NCBI GenBank assembly: GCA_013368315.1
Contig: JAACJM010000046.1
Span: 62,001-126,000 of the forward strand
Reading direction: 5' to 3'
Length of the DNA: 64,000 nucleotides
DNA from: Tetrapyrgos nigripes
Taxonomy: Eukaryota > Basidiomycota > Agaricomycetes > Agaricales > Campanellaceae
The notes under the pieces were generated by a model. That model searched no databases. It was not told the origin of the DNA and saw only the letters and a program-made list of their open reading frames with translations. Shown in pieces: positions 12,201 through 22,200 of the stretch. Position 1 is the stretch's first letter; every line of letters starts with the position of its first letter. Position numbers and translations under genes: made by a program.

Positions 12201-13072
12201 AAGAACAATGGCTGCCCGCTTCAAGCTGCGCAATATCACCGGGCAAGTGGAGAGTGGAAGGGCTGGGGGTGTTCTACGGCAAATTGATATCAAAATTCAT
12301 TCCCGGAAGATCCGCTATCGCTTAGCGCGAACGGCCCTGTTGCGCCTCAATGGACATGGACCCTGGGAAAAGGACATCAAAGAGCTTAAGGATGAGGACA
12401 TACGAGGGATAAACGAGTGGGCATTAAACAAAGAAGAAGAGGCAGAACGTCAGGCACAAATAGAAAGGCTCAAGCGTGATGGGGTTTTTGTCAGCGAAGA
12501 CTCAGATGACGAATATCTCATTGAGGAAGGAATTGTTTCTCGGGTCCGTGGTGAGGCTAAGTGGACTTTATCATGGATTTGGTATGACACTCAGGTGTCG
12601 GAAGATGATCCTGAGTTTCGAGAGGGTGAGAGCTTTTTCTCATATATATCGGGTTATTATGCTTATTAATATCATTAACACAGCAATTCGAGTTGAATGG
12701 TGCAAAGCTAGGGCACGGATGCTACGATGGCGTGAGGAAGTGCTATTGTTACGTGAGGAGCTGGGCAGAATGGCCAAGTACTATTTTTGGAAGGCGACCT
12801 GGTGGGATAGAAGACTGGTTGGAATGCCAGGAATGCAAGGTGATGACAGTAAAGAGTTGACAGAAGGCCTCAATGCCTATGCATTACAGCAGAAGTGTTT
12901 TGCACACCGGCGGGCAGAAGAGATCACTACGCGCTGGGACCATCTTCTGAAGCATGCTAATGGCGTGGTCCAGCAGAGTGGAGCACTTAAGACCATCAAT
13001 GTGGACTTGGACATTGGAGTGGATGAAGAGGAAGAGGCTGTGAATATGAGGAAGGCTGAAGAAGAGCTATAG
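9249..13072 (+). pseudogene. KDZ transposase with N-terminal CxC2-type cysteine cluster (frame-damaged)
   Basis: Exon 1 is 9249-9614, exon 2 9663-9875 and exon 3 starts at 9911, all in phase. Exon 2 carries the CxC2-type zinc cluster (RCTGCRQPGIYRC ... CFRAGMFCEKC ... H.H), then GIHTVAVDFCGCP. The RNase H-fold core follows: FLAIDANFRLRN (about 10630; Asp 1), LGDLQKGER, IVISYDISCQW (about 11105; Asp 2), VPKFHLHAHQPEC and HGEVIEEGWAQSN (about 11295; Glu). The coiled-coil C-terminal half continues to a stop at 13072. All three acidic residues are present. Around 10130-10190 the conserved segment WYPGTPSNPQSAASF sits in a different frame from the sequence on both sides, so at least two small indels break the gene. 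It sits at the right end of TEK-1, the usual place for the mobilising enzyme. Confidence 0.85.
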
Positions 13073-13860
13073 TAGTAGGGTCCATATTTACATATCGGCT
13101 GAAAACCCATCCTGTATTTAAATACAGGTCAAGTGCACAACTGGTAAACGGTTGTTTTGAGCGCTAGCCAACGACTTATGTAATAAACTGTGGGAACCCA
13201 ACTACCAGTCCCCTAAGCGAGACCAAAGGGTAAGTAGCCGGGCATTTTGAACCCAGACAGGGGCTTGATTGGAACACCCATCCTGTATTTAAATACAGGT
13301 CAAGTACACAACTGGTAAACGGTTGTTTTGAGCGCTAGCCAACAACTTATGTAGTAAACTGTGGGAACCCAACTACCAGTCCCCTAAGCAAGACCAAAGG
13401 GTAAGTAGCCGGGCATTTTGAACCTAGACAGGGGCTTGATTGGACGAATTAAAGCCAATTATATATATATATTGAGGGGTAGGTCCGACCGGCTGTGCTG
13501 ACCGAGGCCATTCCTGATCAATAGCAGTGTAAGCGAATGTTTAACCCCGGTTGAATAACCCCGATCAATAAGCAGCTAAACGAATGGTAAACTCCGACTG
13601 AATATAAGCTGATATAAGGCCATCGCTTGTCCTCTCATCCCCGAATGGAAAACAACTGCTGGCTGTGGCTTGCCAATGACTCTGCTGTCCTCCCAACATT
13701 TCAGCCGCTCAGAATTGATATAAGCCACCCTGTATTGATATATGGCTGCTCGTATAGCAGAGAATACCCTTTGGAGCCACCCGGCCATATTCCACCCGTA
13801 TTGTACTATCGGGGGTTGGTCCATGCCAGGCATATTACAATACAGGGACCCCATAGGGTG
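13073..13860. other. TEK-1 right subterminal region and right inverted end
   Basis: No gene. It contains the 2 x 171-bp duplication, palindrome-like motifs near 13078-13102, 13725-13748, 13794-13815 and 13829-13848, and the right inverted terminus (about 13785-13860) matching 963-1045. Confidence 0.65.
13105..13446 (+). repeat. Tandem duplication, 2 x 171 bp
   Basis: Two head-to-tail copies (13105-13275 and 13276-13446), almost identical by eye. Each begins near the perfect palindrome CCTGTATTTAAATACAGG and ends at GGGGCTTGATTGGA. Located just downstream of the transposase stop, in the right subterminal region. Confidence 0.9.
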
Positions 13861-13867
13861 AAGGATT
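13861..13867. repeat. Right target-site direct repeat of TEK-1 (AAGGATT)
   Basis: Matches 956-962 exactly over 7 bp, directly abutting the proposed right end of the element. Confidence 0.6.
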
Positions 13868-15560
13868 ATTGATCAAAACTAACCTGGTGAAAACTGGCGA
13901 GATGTAGCATACAACTTTATACCTCTATCATTCTAATGTTATCTCAATTTAATCTCAATATGACTTGATGCATTGTTGCTCTATGCTTTTATCATTCTCA
14001 TGGAGCTGTTTTGATCTAAGACAACTCATTTTGGTTCTCTTTTGCAACAAGCACTGGAAGTTGCCATGTGAAACTATTGTCTCTTGCCTCTATACCACCA
14101 CCTTCTGCCTTTCTCCTGCTGGCCAATCTAGCTTCCTTCCCTCTTTCCCAGCTACATAGCTCCTTGCCCAAGTGGAGTGAGTCTTTCTGGCCTCTATGTG
14201 CATGATAGTAGTGCGGGTGTGTCAAAATTATCCGCCTTTTGCTGCATTGTGAAAGTACTCACAAGTACAACTACCTTGTCTTTTTGTTGCAGGGTGTTAT
14301 GTCATTTGGCAGTTTGGATGGCAGGTAGGACACTTTTGGATTCATAGATGTACTAACCCAGGACTACAACTCCATAATAGAGGTACGTTCCCAACTTTGT
14401 CTATCTCTGCTATCTCTAGTAGTACTAATATTCTTCTCCTTTTCTCTAGTGTGATTTGTACTATAGTTTATTCAGCTGAAGGATGAGCAGAATTGAGCTG
14501 TAGTGTTCCTATTCCAGGATCTGGATGGCAAGCGTAAATGATGCTGTAATATATAGTAGCCAAATATAATTTTATTGTTTAAAGTGTCCTGAACAATCCA
14601 GAACGAGGAGCAAGAAATACAGATAGTCCAACTAGTGTTGGACAGGCTCCACTTTGACTCACTCTGACTTGGCTCAGTTTGACTCTGCTAAGTCATACCA
14701 ATGACTTGGCTCTCAAGCCATTCATCACTGACTGACTCTGACTCAAGTCACTAGGAGTTGACATTTTTTTCAGTAATCCAGCATACAGGAACTGATAACA
14801 ACCATATAGGTAGTGTTGCGTGTGCCTCCACTTGACTCTGGCTAAGCTGATGAGTTAAGCTGTTATATAGTCAAGCCGAATCAAGTAACGTAAGCTGGCT
14901 TTGTATTAATTGGCTTCAGCTCGCTTGCAGCCCTATTCGTGTCCACTGATTCATGTCATTGGCTTGTTGACTCGTACCTCTCTGCTTCATTGCCCTCTTT
15001 AACATTGCTTCTGTGCAAGCTTAGCTATGATTTCTTTCACTTGTTGATGTTGTTTCAGTTCTTTTTCCCTTCCCTTTTGAATATATTCTCGGCTCTAAGG
15101 TGTCTATATTTTGACTCAATGCCCAATTCTTTTGATTATACGGATTCTGTTCATGAATGAAGACTCAATCCACAAGTGAAGTAGTTTGGTAGTATTCTCT
15201 TAATGGTAAATAGTAAAGAAGTCAAATAGAAAACAATGTGTATTTGTTATTCCTGTGCTGTAATACCATTTCTGGTATTGTATGAGGACATGTCATGCAT
15301 AGCCAGCCCCTATCTTTTCTTTTATCATTATTCTTCTTCAACCATACATCTTCTTGGTTCTCTTCCATTTGTTTTACAAATTCATTATTCCTTATTCACT
15401 AATATATTTTTATTTCTCTTACATGTATCATGCCTGGTACATGTTTTATATCAATTCTGTTAGCCTATCTTGTACTTATTTCTTTTAGACTTGAAATCCC
15501 TCGTGTCAGTGCCCAGCGCTGGCCCAGACCCCCTTCTATTTTTTGATGATATCTCTACCA
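13868..15560. other. Anonymous interval
   Basis: No supported gene. 14630-14900 is rich in short degenerate repeats of the ACTCTGACT/AAGTCA type and contains TAGTGTTG twice (near 14631 and 14811), which could be the remnant of a small hAT-like non-autonomous element. 14940-15480 is pyrimidine-rich with only short unconvincing frames. Confidence 0.35.
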
Positions 15561-15589
15561 TGGCTGCAATTGTTTGGCTTTAAGATGTT

Positions 15590-16515
15590 TGTTGAAGCTA
15601 ACATCTTTGAAATATACACTGGCTTGTTCCTTTTCTTCTCCTTCCAAACCCTTGACCTTGTTCATCATATCCAAAATATCTTTGATTACATCACGAGAGG
15701 AAGACAATGACAATGTTTGAACCACTGTTACTGGTGGCGAACTAGATGACGATGATGGAGCTGAAGTTTCAGCTGTCCTAACAGCACGAGGAGGAAAGTT
15801 TCAAGAAGTATTTGGAGCTGTTGAAGACCTCGGAGTATTGTTCAGGAACATTGGACATTCATTGCTCATGTGTCTGGGTTGTCTACATACAAAGCATGCT
15901 TCTAGTTTTTGGAGTCTGTCCCTTTCTTCAGACATCAGTTTAGATAAAGGAGTAAAGGACGAGTTAGCACCTGGTCCCATAAGCACATTTACACTTGCTA
16001 CTGTCCGTCCCTAAGAAGGACCTGAATTCGTCCTTGGCATAGAAAATGGTCTCAAACGTCCTTCTTTCTCTCTCATTTATCCATTCCAAATGGAGATCCA
16101 TTGCCCTCTCTCTATACTCGTTGAAGTCCTTCCACTTCGGCCACGTTTGTGCCACCAACTTCTGAAGATCCCTTGGAAGACCTGCTTTATAGAAATCTAG
16201 AAGGACTGTTTCTCCATAGTCTGACTCTTCTCTGTATGTATTGAAGATACTATTATAGCTACTAATGCCCATTCCTTTCATCCTGGTGTTTTTGATTTTA
16301 TTTTTCACAACCTCATCAGCAGCAAGAGCTTTGAAATCCCTTTTGAACCTATCCTTTATCTCCTTCAAAGTTGTCCATTGCCTCTCATCTGGTTCAACTT
16401 TCACATCTTCCTCATCATCTTCTTGTTCTGTAATTTGTTGAGTTGCCCAATCTTCTCCTTTTTCTCTCGTGACACATTGGAGTCCTCTGTTGAGTATCTG
16501 GCCTTGTTCTGACAT
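15590..16515 (-). pseudogene. Ty3/gypsy Gag (capsid and CCHC zinc knuckle)
   Basis: Capsid-like helices include NSIFNTYREESDYGE and WPKWKDFNEYRERAMDLHLEW; the nucleocapsid knuckle is CFVCRQPRHMSNEC (C-x2-C-x4-H-x4-C) near 15840-15890. A conserved tail (VKGLEGEEKEQASVY) precedes the usual gag end near 15590. The frame breaks between the capsid part (from 16515) and the knuckle part (from 15986). Same family as the copies at 28387 and 51471. Confidence 0.75.
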
Positions 16516-16599
16516 AGGTAGTTGTTAAACAAAGCTAACCATTGCTTTGCCTCATCATGTTCTCCATTAAAGGTGTCAGGTTTCCTTTAGAGTCATTTG

Positions 16600-17560
16600 G
16601 TGCTACATCTGGATCTGATGGGTCTGGTGAAGAAGGAGGGTTTGGACAATGAGGAGCTACAGATGGTCCTTTGGTAGACGGAATTATGGGAGAGGAAGGG
16701 TCATTTGGTTCTGATGGATCAGGAGAAGGGTCTCAGGAAGGGGTTGATGGGTTATTAGAAGATGGATCTGGTAACGGATCTGATGCAGAAGATAGATCAG
16801 GTAGTACGAGAGAAGAGGGTTCTAGATTCAGTTGAGTGTTTGTAGGGGTAGATGTTTCCTGTTCTGGTTCAGTCTTGGAGTTGATGACAGGATATGCCTT
16901 TTGAATTTCCAGCTCCTGATTATTGGTTATAACTTTGAATGGTTGATTAAGGGAAACATTGGGAGGAAGTCTCTGTTTGTTGTATCTATTAAGACACTGT
17001 AGTTCGTTGCAGAACTTCCATGGATTTTCTTTGTCATCTGTTTTAATCTGGACCAATAGGTGTGTGGACAGTCTGCATAGGGAAGAGTTGGGTCTGCAGA
17101 TTCTGTTTGTCAACTTGTCATATACTGTTTCTACAATCTCTTAGAGCCTTCGCTGTTGCCCTTCAAATCAGAACGAGGGTTTGAGGATGAAAGAGGAAGA
17201 TGTGCCATAGTCTGTAAGTTCTGTAGGTGTGTTGTATTCTTTGAAGAACAAAGGTCCTGTAATCCTAACAACAGTCTCCTCGGTATTGAGGTCAAGGGTG
17301 ACTCATATGTACAAATAGATGCAAAGAATCATGTCACCTGGTCCCAATTTCCAAACCCAACGATGTGTACAGATGAAATTTTGATCGTAGTTCCAAGGAT
17401 CCACCCAAATGCCTTCTGTGTAGCTACACCAGTTGAGTGAAAGAGGGAGAGGAGGTTGTTCGTACTCTGGTGAGCGGTCAGGAGGTTTGAAGCAAATCTG
17501 AGAGAATGTGGTAGGCAGGATGAAAGGAATATATGAAAGGGAAGACAATTGCTGCTATAC
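16600..17560 (-). pseudogene. Gag leader/N-terminal region of gypsy-3
   Basis: Fragments of a long N-terminal region in several frames: WVDPWNYDQNFICTHRWVW and the following LGPGDMI (17303-17548), NPWKFCNELQCLNRY and a Pro/Ser/Asp-rich stretch (16733-17113). The same order occurs at 50630-51460 in gypsy-2, where stops also interrupt it, so the ancestral element had an unusually long Gag N-terminus. No function can be assigned beyond Gag. Confidence 0.55.
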
Positions 17561-17619
17561 TGTTACTAGAAGTACACAGTGGGTCTGCAGTCTACTCGAA
17601 GTAGTGTCTGCTTAGCAAT

Positions 17620-18305
17620 GGAAACATTCAAATTGCAGGAGAGGAAGATGATGCTTGCAGGATAAATGAATAGATTGCACAGGTTCAATGGCGGAAAGCA
17701 TGCCTAACTGAAAGACCTATAAGTCGCACAGATATGTAAGTAGGGCATAGTGACCCCTCGCTATAGTATGGAATAGATGGGAATCAATAAATAAAAGTTA
17801 CGCTAGGGATAACAGGCTGATCACCGATGAGAGTACACATTGTCTCAGTGGTTTGGCACCTCGATGTCGACTCATCCTATCCTCCAGGGGAAGAAGCTCG
17901 GAAGGGTTCAGCTGTTCGCCAATTAAAAGGGTATGCGAGTTGGGTTTAATACGACGTGAGTCAGTATGGTCCCTATCTTCTGAAGAGATAATTAGTAAAC
18001 AAGGGCAGACCTTCTAGTACAAAAGGATCAATAGGCTGTGTTTCTCTAGTGTACCAATTGTTTTTACTTTATTATAAGGAACTCTGATTATTTTATTATA
18101 ACCAGGGTAAATCCTTTTTTTTAATAAATTTTTTAGTTGTTTGAAAAAAAATAAATTTAAAAAAGGTAATAATTTAGGAACGCATAGTTGGGTAGCCACA
18201 AACATAATAGATAAGTGCTGAATGTATATCAAGCGAGAATCTAACCCTCAGATACTAAACAACGGAACTTTAACTTTTTTCTAATTTTACTCTAACAATT
18301 TTATT
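17620..18305 (+). rRNA. rnl: Mitochondrial large-subunit (23S-like) rRNA 3' segment, a NUMT
   Basis: The core matches universal 23S domain V-VI signatures: GGATAACAGGCTGATC (17807-17822, peptidyl-transferase region), TTTGGCACCTCGATGTCG, CTGTTCGCCAATTAAA, GAGTTGGGTTTAATACG, GGTCCCTATCT, the sarcin-ricin loop AGTACAAAAGGATC (about 18017-18030) and a 3' GATAAGTGCTGAA motif. The very A/T-rich spacer between 18060 and 18180 is typical of fungal mitochondria. The piece is sense on the plus strand, runs almost to the natural 3' end of the molecule, and lacks domains I-IV. Flanked by nuclear retrotransposon relics on both sides, it is best read as mitochondrial DNA inserted in the nucleus. The left edge (17580-17690) is uncertain. 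Confidence 0.85.
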
Positions 18306-18356
18306 GTAGTGCTCAGTTAATCAACTCGTCCAGGTTCATAGGGGCCTCCTTCTGTC

Positions 18357-19201
18357 CTAGCTCCACATTTGCCAATGGGAACAGTAGGTCCTTATGAAGG
18401 TGCTTCTGGAACTTGTACTGGTCTTTTCTGCCCACTGCTTGAAGATCTGAGAGAACTCTGACACTGTCTTATCTCCCTGCTTCAATGCCCCAAGCTTGTT
18501 CTGGGCTAGCTGTTGCTCATTTGCTACCCTGAACCGAACTTTTAGTGCATGGGTGAAAATGTCCCAGTTCTCTTCCCAGGGAAAGACTGCTCCAGCCTCT
18601 TCTGCTTGGACTCTGCTGAGATGACAAGCATACTCTGCAGCCCATTCTGCAGCAGGTCCCTCCATCATAAGGAGTGCTTCAGCAATGCACTTCTGTGGGT
18701 CGAGTTTCCCAGTATCAAGTTTGAGCTGTTTCTGTTCTCCAGCCCAGAATGAGTTGAGTTTAGCTGGTTCACCCTTGAATGGGGTGAGTTTGGGAGTTTT
18801 GTTTGAGGATTTGTGGGCAGGTCTATTGACCAAATTGGTGATTGCCTGTTGCAGCTGGTTCTGGTTGTTGACCAGAGGTTTTTGAGGGCAGCAGAGGACA
18901 TGTCGACGTCGGTGATTGGGGAAGTAATGGGGCTAACTGGGACTGAGGCAAGAGTGTAGGACTGGGACAGGCTGTTGGTATGGCAGAAGGTGGAATGGAT
19001 AGTGGAAGTGGAGTATGAGTGGGATCTGGCAACGGAGCAGTGGAAGTACTGAATTCGGGAGCAGAGAATGGCAGGTGGCTGAAGGCAAGGAGTAGGAAGT
19101 GGAAGCAGAGTAGGGCTGGATTGCTGGGTAGGATTATACTGTTGTTTCCTTTCCAGAAGTAGTAGCAGACCTGGGGAATGGAGTGATGAGTGTGGGGGCA
19201 A
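18357..19201 (-). pseudogene. Gag of a second gypsy-type family, truncated
   Basis: The 18833-18357 frame reads LTPFKGEPAKLNSFW, ALLMMEGPAAEWA, W..FTHALKVRF and KLGALKQGDKTVSEF, the typical arrangement of a Ty3/gypsy retrotransposon-gag domain. A Pro/Thr/Ser-rich N-terminal part continues to about 19201, but one frameshift near 18870 separates it (VNNQNQLQQAITNLV is in the other frame). No knuckle, protease or RT follows. It is a different family from gypsy-1/2/3. Confidence 0.7.
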
Positions 19202-19929
19202 GGCTATTGCTAGCAGTCATTGTAGAGTTTTTCTCTGTCTTCAAGGTAGCTGTCAATATCAAAGCTGATGTGCTTCTGATCTGATAAGTCAAGACCATGT
19301 AGGAAACCTACACAGGGCAGTGGCAGAGATGGTGGAGGGGATGCAGAGATGGATGAACCAGAGATTGAGGATGGTGCGGTGTATTGTCCAGATGTGGTGA
19401 CAGTAGTGCCTGCAAGGACGACCTATATGGAGGCCACTGGTGCAGTAAGAGATCTTGACCTAATGTCACAAAGAGGCAAGCACTTAGATAGTGATAACGA
19501 GGAGCTGTGGGCTCAACTCGACTAACAGACAGCAGTAAGTACTGGAACTGGTCCCAACGACGAAGAATGTATTAAATACCTAACAGACAGCAGTAAGTAC
19601 TGGAACTACAGTGCCCATCAGTAAAAGTGAAAGAAGTAATGAAAAGGGAGATACACACCTGGTTCCAACAATGAAGAGGTTGAGATGGGGAACCATGTTT
19701 CAAGACAGGGTTTATATTTGTAAAAGTAAAGCTGTAAAGGGAGGCTGTAAAGGAAGCTGTAAAGAAGCTGTATTGAAAGGTCTAAGAGTCATATGGTGTA
19801 AAGATCCAAGGATACAGAGATAAGAAGAAATAAATAGTACCAAATATAGATGTCATGACACTTATTGGATTTCATGATGGCAACCATCTTGGCTGAGCTT
19901 TCCTCTACATTATTAATCATGTTGGCACA
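19202..19929. other. Interval without a gene
   Basis: Holds a short direct duplication (about 28 bp, TAACAGACAGCAGTAAGTAC at 19523 and 19580) and a GCTGTAAAG-type microsatellite near 19730-19770. No supported coding region. Confidence 0.35.
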
Positions 19930-20560
19930 GCTGAAAAGGTGATGGATTCCTTTATCTATAAAAAATTCTAGCTTATTAATTCTCTCCTTGAATTTAGCTT
20001 GGTTATGTTACTCTTGACAATGCATGAAATATGTTGAAAATGAATTGGAACTACTAGGGATTCTATACAGCTATAGTGAATGATGCATTAGGTGCCTACA
20101 ATATTTATATTTGATACCAGATGTTTCCCACATATTGTCAACAGAGCTTGCAAGGCTGATGTCAGCTTTGCAGAGGAAGCCTCTGTTGATTATGAGCCTT
20201 CACTCTCTATTGAAAAGGATCTGATTGCAACAGATTGCACTGCTGTTAGGAAGGTACAGTATTTTTTTTTTGAATATTGATTGATAAATTTCTGACTTAC
20301 AATTTTTCAGATTCGGGCTTCATCAATTCAGTGCCAGTACTTTTCAGCTGTGCTGACAGCACTCAAGCAGAAGAACCTACAGCTGCTGTCGGATGTGGAC
20401 ACAAGGTGGTCATCAACACTCTTGATGATTGAGTGTGCTCATCTACTTCAAGAGGTTATTAATGTTTACTATTTTAATCAATTGAAATAAAACAATCTGA
20501 TTTTTATTTACTAGGCCATGCACCAGACTCTCAAGAATAATGATTGGAAAGAATTACACT
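19930..20560 (+). pseudogene. hAT-superfamily transposase relic
   Basis: Recognisable in pieces: LGYVTLDNAS (near 20000), RCFPHIVNRACKADV (20114-20160), and DVDTRWSSTLLMIECAHLL (about 20395-20450). These are the central hAT landmarks (LDNAS, RC.aHilnL, D.pTRWNST) in the right order. Stops and frameshifts interrupt, two introns seem present (20253-20310 and 20455-20514), and the C-terminal dimerisation part is absent: repeat R1 begins at 20730. Confidence 0.7.
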
Positions 20561-20729
20561 AGTTTGTACTCTCCGAGGGAGAATGGATTTAATTTAAGTT
20601 TCAACTCTAATCAACATGTATAGGTTCCACATCTATTTCAGCACAAACTCTCAGCTGAGAAGACACTACTTTGTCCTACATGATGATATGCCATACAAAA
20701 TTGCCATATACATACTTTGATTTAATCCA

Positions 20730-22200
20730 TAATATCAGTTTTTGATGTTCTTTAAGGGAATAAGAGGACTAGGGTGAGCACTGAACTGCTAGTTAATACC
20801 TAGCAGGACTAGAAAACAACAGTACAATAATATTAAGTGCTTATGGATGGAGAAACAACTCATTCTAAGTACTATGATAGATATGTACAAGTTGGAGTTA
20901 TGATAGCAGACCCACCAAATAATAAAGATAGCCTACAAAGGCTTTCAAATCCTATTATAACTACTAGTACCGCTAGTGTGATCCAAAGGGACAGTGAAGT
21001 GCGAGATAGCCCCTATTTGCGGGCATAGGAACATGTAAGCAGCACAATCCTCAGAAGACAGTGCTAAGATTGGACATGTGGACAATCACACTAGTAAATC
21101 CTGTAGTACTAAGATGGCTTTGAGGGAATCTTAAGTATCTGTAAAGGTACATGTGGACAAAAGTAGGACAAAGTATATATGTACGGGATCCCAGAGAGTT
21201 CAGCTATCCATTGGTACAGAAGGGATAGTGAACAGATGTCTCTACACAGAGATATAAGGGACAGAAGCGCTAAGTCGCAGTATATCCGAACAATTGGAAT
21301 ACAACCCAAACAGGTAACAGTATTTCCAGATAAGGATAAATCTGCCAGTAAGCATCTAGCTAGGCATTGAAAGCATTGAAGGATGAATAAGTATGTAAAC
21401 GGGACTGCAGAAGAGCTGGACTCATACATAGGACTCAGTAGTAGACTGTTGGCAATACATAGAGCGGAATAAAGAAACTACGAGAAAACCCTACATCCCT
21501 AGCATAAGGACATGTATGAGGGACCTAGCAGTCATAAGTGGAGCATTCTGAGTCATAGATGCAATGCTCGCTAATCAGGATGGTACACAAAAACACCAGA
21601 TGGCTTACAAAGAGAACTGATTAGATAATATTGAACAGTTTCTGTATACCCTAATAAGCAAGTCTTTACTTACTCACTAGTGGACTTTTCGATTTGTTTT
21701 GTATTTTCTCTATGTACCTTTTAGTGGACATCAAAAAGAAATAAGTAACTGTAGTATAAAAGGACCAGATATTATGAGTAGCTACCCAAGCCACGTACTG
21801 TAGAGTATTAGATCTCGCTTGCAATAGTAGAGGACGTGAAATATGGACTAAAGCTTCTAAACAAACCTAACTGCACTCTCTAAGAGTATAAACATTGTGT
21901 TGGAGATAATAGAGTTTAAATTGAACATTTTGTGGTTATAACTGTGATCTTTGTGTTGACCTTTTGGTCTATTAAGTGTTTGATTTTAAGGCAACTGTGG
22001 CCTACAAGTGTTTGATTTGGGACTCGTTGATCCCCTTGGTGTCAAACTTGTGTTTATTGTGTTGCACACTAAGCGCTAACTTCATTGAAAAACCCCAATC
22101 AAAAGTACTTATAGTACAAGTAAACTGGGAGTTTGAGTACTCTGACTACTCGGAACACTCGTGTAGTTCCTAGCACTTAATTACAAAAACTACCTATTAA
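20730..22200 (-). mobile_element. Repeat R1, copy a (about 1.47 kb)
   Basis: Nearly full-length match, in opposite orientation, to 52687-54275. Ends: ...TAGTTTTTGTAATTAAGTGC and CATAATATCAGTTTTT, which form a weak inverted pair (TAATA...GTTTTTG). TTA occurs at both junctions of both copies. No long open frame is shared, so it is probably non-coding and non-autonomous. A conserved interior block (NLCLLC..LSANFIEK on paper) lies near 22040-22160 but is interrupted elsewhere. Confidence 0.7.

Larger units (their letters stand above)
963..13860 (+). mobile_element. TEK-1: 12.9-kb KDZ-superfamily DNA transposon with four genes
   Basis: The element is bounded by imperfect inverted ends (about 963-1045 and 13785-13860) and by AAGGATT direct repeats. 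The left boundary is independently fixed by the second copy, whose homology starts at the same base (GAGGCRATGTAGCCCC at 963 and 37499) next to unrelated flank. Inside are gene A and gene B (minus strand), gene C and a KDZ (Kyakuja-Dileera-Zisupton) transposase (plus strand). Non-coding parts, including most introns, carry a palindrome-like motif of the type CCNGTATNNNNATACNGG. The transposase has frame damage, so this copy is probably no longer autonomous. That genes A-C travel with the transposase is seen for gene A (present in both copies) and inferred for B and C. Confidence 0.8.
15560..17560 (-). mobile_element. Gypsy-3: gag region of a Ty3/gypsy element, decayed
   Basis: Minus-strand sequence collinear with the gag half of the gypsy element at 50308-52553: an upstream leader (17550-17150) with HRWVWKLGPGDMI, a middle part with NPWKFC and TNNQELEI, then the capsid-like and zinc-knuckle parts. 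No protease or polymerase follows. It abuts the mitochondrial rRNA segment on its right, so the 5' end and LTR are missing. Confidence 0.75.

Noticed and set aside
14631..14820. Complete hAT MITE bounded by TAGTGTTG
   Set aside because: The two TAGTGTTG copies are in the same orientation and no inverted end or target repeat was found.
18014..18232. 72-codon minus-strand ORF
   Set aside because: Lies inside the A/T-rich part of the mitochondrial rRNA segment and has no protein signature.
17620..18305. Bacterial contamination (23S rRNA)
   Set aside because: The A/T-rich spacers and 3' end are of mitochondrial type, and the segment is flanked by fungal retrotransposon sequence.
20837..21028. 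Protein-coding gene within repeat R1
   Set aside because: The equivalent frame in the other R1 copy is interrupted by stops, so the repeat is treated as non-coding.
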